From positions 1 to 36,750 of the forward strand of contig JAISPT010000061.1 of the NCBI GenBank assembly GCA_031274715.1: DNA of 36,750 nt. The letters run 5' to 3'. Position numbers and translations under genes: made by a program. A model generated the notes under the pieces. That model had not been told where the DNA came from, did not search any database, and was given only the letters and a program-made list of their open reading frames with translations. The DNA comes from Azonexus sp. Lineage in GTDB: Bacteria > Pseudomonadota > Gammaproteobacteria > Burkholderiales > Rhodocyclaceae. Positions 31,666 to 36,750 of this stretch are shown here, in pieces. Position 1 is the stretch's first letter. Each line of letters begins with the position of its first letter.

Positions 31666-31912
31666 CGAGCTTTTCAGCCGCTGTCTTGCGATCCCCGCTT
31701 CGCTGCCAAGCTGCATCAAGCTACGTTGCTACGTAGTCAAGCTTTAGCGGTAGCGATCAAGAAAACGCCAGGAAAGAAGAAAGCATGATTGCCGAGTGTC
31801 TCTATTTTTAACATGAGGCACTCGACATGTTAAAAATTAGTGACTTTCTTAACATCACTGTGCGTTCATGTTCTATTCTGGCTTCGGTTTCGACATGAAC
31901 GGAGCAATTCCC
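31666..31912. other. Gap upstream of fic
   Basis: No gene is supported between folA and fic. The right half holds the TTAACAT palindrome cluster described separately and an in-frame extension of fic (ATGs at 31868 and 31895). The left half has only short imperfect repeats around GCTACGTTGCTACGTAG near 31725–31740. No terminator with a T-run is seen after folA. Confidence 0.4.
31805..31856. promoter_or_regulatory. Three TTAACAT half-sites, probable operator of fic
   Basis: TTTTTAACATG (31805–31815) and CATGTTAAAAA (31826–31836) are perfect 11-bp inverted arms 10 bases apart. A third copy, TTCTTAACATC, follows at 31846–31856. Spacings are about 20–21 bp, two helical turns. The last TTAACA could also act as a -35, with TCTATT 17 bases on. 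This pattern suits a dimeric regulator; the wHTH domain of the downstream Fic protein is one candidate (inference). Confidence 0.5.
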
Positions 31913-33034
31913 ATGACTTTGCAGTCCAGCTACCTCATCCCCAAGCTTCCTCCGCCAGGCGTGGACTTTCAGGCGCCGGAATTGCTCAAGGCGTTGGTAT
32001 CGGCGCACCGCTACTTGGCGGAACTGAAGGGTTGTGCTGCGAGCATTCCCAACCAGGCCATTCTGATCAACACCTTGGTCTTGCAGGAGGCCAAGGCCAG
32101 CTCGGAAGTGGAAAGCTATGTGACCACGCAGGATGAACTGTTCCGGGCCGATTTACACATTGCGGAATGGGTGTCGTCCGCGGCTAAGGAGGTTGCGCGC
32201 TACCGCGAGGGACTGGCGCATGGGTTTGAACGCATGCGTCAGCAGCAGGGAATTCTGAGCAATGGCACGCTGATCGCATTGTTTCAACTGCTCAAAAACA
32301 GCAGCGAGACTTTTCGCACTGGCGGCGGCACGGTGCTCAAGAATGAAAAAACCGGGGCCACCGTCTTCGTGCCGCCACAGGATGGCGCACAGGTGCAGGT
32401 TCATATGCAGGCGCTGGAGCGCTTCATCAACGATGACGCGGCGTGCGAACTGGACCCGATCATCAAAATGGCGCTGATTCACCACCAGTTCGAAAGCATC
32501 CACCCGTTCAGCGACGGCAATGGCCGGGTTGGGCGGATTCTGTGCGTGCTGTATCTGGTGCGCACGGGCTTGCTGGATACGCCATTGCTGTACCTGTCGC
32601 GCTACATCAACTGGCACAAGGGAGATTATTACCGCCTACTGCAAGCGGTGCGCGATGCGTCGGGCGATGCGGCCGCCCGTGCGACAAGTTGGCAGGCGTG
32701 GGTGCTGTTCATGCTGAACGCCGTAGGGCAGACCGCCCGGCAGGCCGTGCAACTGGTGGGCGGCATGCGCGATTTGATGGCCGAGACCAAGCGCCACCTG
32801 CGCACCAAGACGCCCAAGCTGTATTCACAGGATTTGCTCAACAATCTGTTCCGCCACCCCTATACGCGCATCGAATTCGTGCAGCGCGACCTGAGCATCA
32901 CGCGGCAGACAGCCGCGCGCTATCTGCGCCAACTGGCGCAGGCGGGACTGGTGCAGGAGCATAGCCAGGGCAAGTATTTGTATTTCATCAATGTGCCGCT
33001 GGTGCAATTGCTGGCGCAAGGGGAGCAAGCATGA
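31913..33034 (+). CDS. Fic-domain adenylyltransferase with C-terminal winged helix
   Basis: The 373-aa product has a Fic N-terminal region, the catalytic motif HPFSDGNGRVGR (residues 197–208), and a C-terminal winged-helix segment (~310–365, ITRQTAARYLRQLAQAGL). Fic enzymes transfer AMP or other phosphate groups to protein side chains. SSEVES around Glu67 resembles the inhibitory helix motif (S/T)xxxE(G/N) of class II Fic proteins, though the last position is Ser. The ATG at 31913 has GGAG eight bases upstream; earlier in-frame ATGs at 31868 and 31895 lack this. No antitoxin gene is adjacent, consistent with built-in inhibition. Composition is somewhat lower in G+C than folA, suggesting acquisition. 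Confidence 0.9.
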   Translation: MTLQSSYLIPKLPPPGVDFQAPELLKALVSAHRYLAELKGCAASIPNQAILINTLVLQEAKASSEVESYVTTQDELFRADLHIAEWVSSAAKEVARYREGLAHGFERMRQQQGILSNGTLIALFQLLKNSSETFRTGGGTVLKNEKTGATVFVPPQDGAQVQVHMQALERFINDDAACELDPIIKMALIHHQFESIHPFSDGNGRVGRILCVLYLVRTGLLDTPLLYLSRYINWHKGDYYRLLQAVRDASGDAAARATSWQAWVLFMLNAVGQTARQAVQLVGGMRDLMAETKRHLRTKTPKLYSQDLLNNLFRHPYTRIEFVQRDLSITRQTAARYLRQLAQAGLVQEHSQGKYLYFINVPLVQLLAQGEQA

Positions 33035-33056
33035 CCTCGCCATGAATGGCGAGGTC
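33033..33056. repeat. 11-bp hairpin at the end of fic
   Basis: GACCTCGCCAT and ATGGCGAGGTC pair perfectly around GA, overlapping the fic stop codon. No T-run follows on either strand. The inner CGCCATGAATGGCG is the exact complement of CGCCATTCATGGCG in the mog element (13664–13677). It lies between the converging fic and decarboxylase genes and may act as a transcription barrier or a REP-type repeat. Confidence 0.55.
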
Positions 33057-33084
33057 AGCAGATTACCGCGTCGTCGCTAGCAGC

Positions 33085-35319
33085 CTATTTCTGCGCGACG
33101 CAGTCGACGTAGTAGCTGCCGTCGGCACCCTTGACCAAGCCGTGGATGTCGGTTTCGAAGCCGGGGAAGCGGGCGTTGAAGGCGCGGGCGAATTTCAGGT
33201 AGTTGCAGATCGTCGCGTTGAAGCGCTCGCCCGGAATCAGCAGCGGGATGCCCGGCGGATAAGGAGTAAGCAGTACAGCGGTGACGCGCCCTTCCAGCGC
33301 GTCGACCGGCACCCGCTCGATCTCGCGGTGCGCCATTTTGGCGAAGGCTTCGGCCGGGCGCATGGCCGGCACCATGTCCGATAGGTACATCTCGGTGGTC
33401 AGGCGGGCCACGTCGTTCTGCTTATACACGTCGTGGATCTGCGCGCACAGGTCGCGCAGGCCGACCCGCTCGTAGCGCGGATGCTTCTGCACGAACTCGG
33501 GCAGCACTTTCCACAACGGCTGGTTCTTGTCGTAGTCGTCCTTGAACTGCTGGAGTTCGGTCACCATCGTGTTCCAGCGGCCTTTGGTGATGCCGATGGT
33601 GAACATGATGAAGAAGCTGTACAGACCGCACTTCTCGACGATGATGCCGTGCTCGGCGAGGTACTTGGTGACGATGGCCGCCGGAATGCCGATGTCGTCG
33701 GCGAAATCGCCGCCGACGTCGAGGCCCGGGGTGATGATGGTGGCCTTGATCGGGTCGAGCATGTTGAAGCCGTCGGCCAGTTGGCCAAAGCCGTGCCAGC
33801 GGGCACCTGGCTTCAGCATCCAGGCGTCGCGCTCCTCGATGCCTTCCTCGGACAGGTCGTCCGGCCCCCAGACCTTGAACCACCAGTCGCTGCCCCACTC
33901 CTCATCGACCTTGCGCATGGCGCGGCGGAAGTTGAGGGCTTCGGCGATGGACTCCTCGACCAGCGCCGTGCCGCCCGGTTCCTCCATCATCGCCGCTGCC
34001 ACGTCGCACGAGGCGATGATTGCGTATTGCGGCGAGGTCGAGGTGTGCATCAGGTAGGCCTCGTTGAAAATGTCGCGGTCGAGCTGGTTGCGCTCGGCAT
34101 CCTGGACCAGGATTTGCGAAGCCTGGCTCAAGCCGGCCAGCAGTTTGTGCGTCGATTGCGTCGAGAACACCATCGATTCCCGGCAGCGCGGCCGGTCGGC
34201 GCCGATCGCGTGGTAGTCGCCGTAGAAGTCGTGGAAGGCGGCATGCGGCAGCCAGGCCTCGTCGAAGTGCAGAGTGTCGATCTTGCCGTCCAGTTCCGCC
34301 TTGATGTCCTCGACGTTGTACAGGATGCCGTCGTAGGTCGACTGGGTAATGGTCAGCACACGCGGCTTGGCGTTCTTGTCGGCGATGAAGGGATTGGCGG
34401 CGATCTTCTTCTGGATGCTTTCCCAGGCGAACTCGCGCTTCGGAATCGGGCCGATGATGCCGTAGTTGTTGCGGGTCGGCATCAGGAATACCGGGATTGC
34501 GCCGGTCATCATGATGGCGTGCAGGATCGATTTGTGGCAGTTACGGTCGACGACGACGATGTCGCCCGGGGCGACGGTCGAGTGCCAGACGATCTTGTTC
34601 GAGGTCGAGGTGCCGTTGGTGACGAAATACAGGTGGTCGGCGTTGAAGATGCGCGCCGCGTTCCGCTCGGAGGCGGCAACCGGACCGGTGTGGTCGAGTA
34701 GTTGACCGAGTTCCTCGACGGCGTTGCAAACATCGGCGCGCAGCATGTTTTCGCCGAAGAACTGGTGGAACATCTGGCCGACCGGCGACTTCAGGAAAGC
34801 GACGCCGCCCGAATGGCCAGGGCAGTGCCAGGAATAGGAGCCATCGGCAGCGTAATGAGTCAGCGCCCGGAAAAAGGGCGGTGGCAGCGAATCAACGTAA
34901 GCCCTCGCTTCACGCTTGATGTTGCGGGCGATGAACTCCGGCGTGTCCTCGTGCATATGGATGAAGCCGTGCAGCTCGCGCAGGATGTCGTTCGGGATGT
35001 GGCGGCTGGTGCGCGTCTCGCCGTGCAGGAAGATCGGGATCTCGGCGTTCTTGTGGCGGATTTCGCCGACGAAGGCACGCAGTTCGGCCAATGTCTCCTC
35101 CGGCTCCAGAGCCAGTTCCTCGTCGTCGATCGACAGAATGAAGGCCGAGGCCCGGCTCTGCTGCTGGGCGAAGGAGGTCAGATCACCGTAGCTGGTAACG
35201 CCGACCACTTCCATACCCTCCTTCTCGATGGCCGCGGCCAGGGCGCGGATGCCGAGACCGGAAGCGTTCTCCGAGCGGAAATCTTCGTCGATGATGATGA
35301 TCGGAAAGTGGAAACGCAT
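33085..35319 (-). CDS. Orn/Lys/Arg decarboxylase (PLP, large inducible type)
   Basis: The 744-aa enzyme has the three-part layout of AdiA/CadA/SpeC-type decarboxylases. An N-terminal wing domain begins MRFHFPIIIIDED. The PLP core includes HCPGHSGGVAFLKSPVG, FVTNGTSTSNKIV and FDEAWLPHAAF, with PLP-Lys392 in STQSTHKLL. A C-terminal domain includes TPYPPGIPLLIPGERF. It decarboxylates a basic amino acid to agmatine, cadaverine or putrescine, giving acid resistance or polyamines; the substrate cannot be fixed from sequence here. GAGGAG seven bases before the ATG at 35319 decides the start over an upstream in-frame TTG. It is the last gene of the minus-strand run mrp–dcd–decarboxylase. Confidence 0.93.
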   Translation of the reverse strand: MRFHFPIIIIDEDFRSENASGLGIRALAAAIEKEGMEVVGVTSYGDLTSFAQQQSRASAFILSIDDEELALEPEETLAELRAFVGEIRHKNAEIPIFLHGETRTSRHIPNDILRELHGFIHMHEDTPEFIARNIKREARAYVDSLPPPFFRALTHYAADGSYSWHCPGHSGGVAFLKSPVGQMFHQFFGENMLRADVCNAVEELGQLLDHTGPVAASERNAARIFNADHLYFVTNGTSTSNKIVWHSTVAPGDIVVVDRNCHKSILHAIMMTGAIPVFLMPTRNNYGIIGPIPKREFAWESIQKKIAANPFIADKNAKPRVLTITQSTYDGILYNVEDIKAELDGKIDTLHFDEAWLPHAAFHDFYGDYHAIGADRPRCRESMVFSTQSTHKLLAGLSQASQILVQDAERNQLDRDIFNEAYLMHTSTSPQYAIIASCDVAAAMMEEPGGTALVEESIAEALNFRRAMRKVDEEWGSDWWFKVWGPDDLSEEGIEERDAWMLKPGARWHGFGQLADGFNMLDPIKATIITPGLDVGGDFADDIGIPAAIVTKYLAEHGIIVEKCGLYSFFIMFTIGITKGRWNTMVTELQQFKDDYDKNQPLWKVLPEFVQKHPRYERVGLRDLCAQIHDVYKQNDVARLTTEMYLSDMVPAMRPAEAFAKMAHREIERVPVDALEGRVTAVLLTPYPPGIPLLIPGERFNATICNYLKFARAFNARFPGFETDIHGLVKGADGSYYVDCVAQK

Positions 35320-35342
35320 GGCGTCACTCCTCAAAAGACAGC

Positions 35343-35360
35343 GACCCGCCGTAGCGGGTC
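35343..35360. repeat. Hairpin between dcd and the decarboxylase
   Basis: GACCCGC and GCGGGTC pair around CGTA (TACG on the minus strand). On the minus strand a T7 run precedes rather than follows the stem, and GCTGTCTTTT comes after it, so it is at best a weak terminator for dcd. It would lie in the 5' leader of the decarboxylase if the promoter is upstream. Confidence 0.45.
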
Positions 35361-35390
35361 AAAAAAAGATGGCTTCGCGGTAAGGGCGGA

Positions 35391-35957
35391 TCAGATTTTC
35401 GGCAGCGTGACGCCATGCTGCCCTTGGTACTTGCCGCCGCGGTCCTTGTACGAGGTCTCGCAGATTTCGTCGGACTCGAAGAACAAGACCTGGGCGCAGC
35501 CCTCGCCAGCGTAGATTTTGGCCGGCAGCGGCGTCGTGTTGGAGAACTCGAGCGTCACGTAGCCTTCCCATTCCGGCTCGAAGGGGGTGACATTGACGAT
35601 GATGCCGCAGCGGGCATAGGTCGATTTGCCAAGACAGACGGTCAGCACCGAGCGCGGAATGCGGAAGTATTCGACGGTACGGGCCAGCGCGAAGGAATTG
35701 GGCGGAATGATGCAGACATCGGACTCGACCTCGACGAAAGACTTGGGATCGAAGGCTTTGGGATCGACCACGGTCGAGTTGATGTTGGTGAACACCTTGA
35801 ATTCGCGGGCACAACGAATGTCGTAGCCGTAGCTTGAGGTGCCGTAGGAGACGATCTTGCGGCCGTCGACCTCGCGCACCAGCGCCGGCTCGAACGGCTC
35901 GATCATGCCGTGCTCTGCCGCCATGCGGCGTATCCACTTATCCGATTTGATAGCCAT
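35391..35957 (-). CDS. dcd: dCTP deaminase
   Basis: The 188-aa homotrimeric enzyme deaminates dCTP to dUTP, supplying dUMP for thymidylate synthase. Blocks seen are the N-terminal AIKSDKWIRRMA, SYGTSSYGYDIRCA, the active-site region CLGKSTYARCGIIVNVTPFEPEWEG with the catalytic Glu, and the C-terminal YAGEGCAQVLFFE and GGKYQGQHGVTLPKI. The ATG at 35957 gives the normal N-terminus; the upstream frame to 35978 crosses a terminator. It lies downstream of mrp on the same strand. Confidence 0.97.
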   Translation of the reverse strand: MAIKSDKWIRRMAAEHGMIEPFEPALVREVDGRKIVSYGTSSYGYDIRCAREFKVFTNINSTVVDPKAFDPKSFVEVESDVCIIPPNSFALARTVEYFRIPRSVLTVCLGKSTYARCGIIVNVTPFEPEWEGYVTLEFSNTTPLPAKIYAGEGCAQVLFFESDEICETSYKDRGGKYQGQHGVTLPKI

Positions 35958-35975
35958 TTGTTCGCGTCCGTGCGG

Positions 35976-36007
35976 CAAAAAACAAAGGCGGGATTCTACC
36001 CGCCTTT
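35976..36007 (-). terminator. Intrinsic terminator after mrp, close to the dcd start
   Basis: On the minus strand AAAGGCGGG–TAGAAT–CCCGCCTTT forms a 9-bp stem followed by GTTTTTT. It should end the mrp transcript. The T-run stops only about 20 bases before the dcd ATG, so dcd transcription needs read-through or a promoter that overlaps this structure. Confidence 0.82.
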
Positions 36008-36029
36008 AGTCCATTGCATAGGCAAAAAC

Positions 36030-36750
36030 TCAGGTGTTCTGGACCACGATGTTGGGGAATTTCGAGCTCATGTCCTTGGCCCTCTCGCCGATCTTGACCG
36101 CGACGCGGCGGGCGATGGCGCGATAGATCTCGGCGCTGCGCGAGTCCGGGGCACCGACCACGGTCGGCTTGCCGCCATCGGCCATCTCGCGGATCGCCCG
36201 TTCGAGCGGCAGGCTGCCAAGGAATTCGACGTCGTAGTCGGCCCCCATCTTCTCGCCGCCGCCGCTGCCGAAGATGTGCTCCTCGTGGCCGCACTGCGAG
36301 CAGATGTGAATGCTCATATTCTCGACGATGCCGAGGATCGGGACATTGACCTTCTCGAACATTTTCAGGCCCTTGCGGGCGTCGATCAGGGCGATGTCCT
36401 GCGGCGTGGTGACGATGACCGCGCCGGTCACCGGCACTTTCTGGGCCAGCGACAACTGGATGTCGCCCGTCCCCGGCGGCATGTCCACGATCAGGTAATC
36501 GAGGTCGCGCCAGTTGGTCTGGCCGAGCAACTGATCGAGCGCCTGGACGACCATCGGGCCACGCCAGACCATCGGTGTTTCGGCATCGACCATGAAGCCG
36601 ATCGACATCGCCTGCAAACCGTGCGCTTCCAGCGGCTCGATGCTCGTACCGTCGCGCGATTCCGGCTGCTGGCCGGCCAGACCAAGCATCTGCGGCTGCG
36701 ACGGGCCGTAAATGTCGGCATCGAGAATGCCGACGCTGGCGCCTTCCTGA
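36030..36750 (-). CDS. apbC: Iron-sulfur cluster carrier Mrp/ApbC (5' end outside window)
   Basis: The frame is open to the end of the window, and the N-terminus with the Walker A loop GKGGVGKS lies beyond it. The visible 239 residues start EGASVGILDADIYGPSQPQMLG, followed by MVVQALDQLLGQTNW, the DMPPGTGDIQLSL switch region, and NMSIHICSQCGHEEHIFG, whose CxxC binds the bridging Fe-S cluster in the dimer. Mrp/ApbC is a P-loop ATPase that carries Fe-S clusters to apoproteins. An internal ATG at 36689 is not the real start. It ends at the terminator before dcd. Confidence 0.95.
   Translation of the reverse strand, partial: QEGASVGILDADIYGPSQPQMLGLAGQQPESRDGTSIEPLEAHGLQAMSIGFMVDAETPMVWRGPMVVQALDQLLGQTNWRDLDYLIVDMPPGTGDIQLSLAQKVPVTGAVIVTTPQDIALIDARKGLKMFEKVNVPILGIVENMSIHICSQCGHEEHIFGSGGGEKMGADYDVEFLGSLPLERAIREMADGGKPTVVGAPDSRSAEIYRAIARRVAVKIGERAKDMSSKFPNIVVQNT

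Noticed and set aside
31868..31912. Upstream in-frame ATGs as the fic start
   Set aside because: The ATG at 31913 has GGAG at good spacing, and the extra residues add nothing recognisable.
35343..35360. Considered as the dcd terminator
   Set aside because: On the minus strand the T-run precedes the stem instead of following it.

Overview
The window is a GC-rich bacterial chromosome segment, most likely from a betaproteobacterium of the Rhodocyclales (Dechloromonas/Azonexus/Propionivibrio/Accumulibacter-like). The basis is gene order and protein style: ctpA–moeB, his-phosphatase–glyA–nrdR–ribD, pmbA/darP–mog, thyA, folA, dcd, mrp. This assignment is inference; no rRNA is present. Both ends cut through genes (a ctpA-type protease at the left, mrp/apbC at the right).

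Left third (1–16000). A C-terminal processing protease is followed by a small conserved-looking hypothetical and a MoeB/ThiF-type E1-like enzyme. Next is a tightly overlapping frdCAB operon that is strikingly like the Wolinella succinogenes dihaem quinol:fumarate reductase. An AT-rich two-TM membrane protein gene, bracketed by a 13-bp inverted repeat, lies between frdB and ribD and looks acquired. The minus-strand run his-phosphatase–glyA–nrdR–ribD follows, then dps, pmbA (minus), darP, mog (with a palindromic insertion at its 5' end) and a PilZ-domain protein.

Middle (16000–31700). thyA and folA, often neighbours in other proteobacteria, are here about 14 kb apart. They enclose a nearly complete glycogen cluster: glk, glgB (divergent), glgC, a GH57 hydrolase, a GH57 4-alpha-glucanotransferase-like protein, glgP, pgi and glgA. 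Together these cover glucose activation, ADP-glucose synthesis, chain elongation, branching, phosphorolysis and oligosaccharide remodelling. No glgX-type debranching gene is seen, so the GH57 enzymes may fill that role.

The most unexpected observation is that two low-GC segments inside this operon have the anatomy of integron gene cassettes (22675–23234 and 29378–29693). Each begins at a G|TTRRRY core, carries one small ORF, and ends in an attC-like site starting GCCTAAC. The two attC-like sites resemble each other, and both right junctions read G|AT, as expected for secondary-site (GWT) integration. In silico removal of the second cassette restores a native-looking pgi stop codon a few bases before glgA. 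No integrase is in the window.

Right end (31700–36750). A Fic-domain protein gene follows an array of TTAACAT half-sites. After it come a large Orn/Lys/Arg decarboxylase, dcd and partial mrp, all on the minus strand. No tRNA, rRNA, CRISPR array or transposase gene was found.
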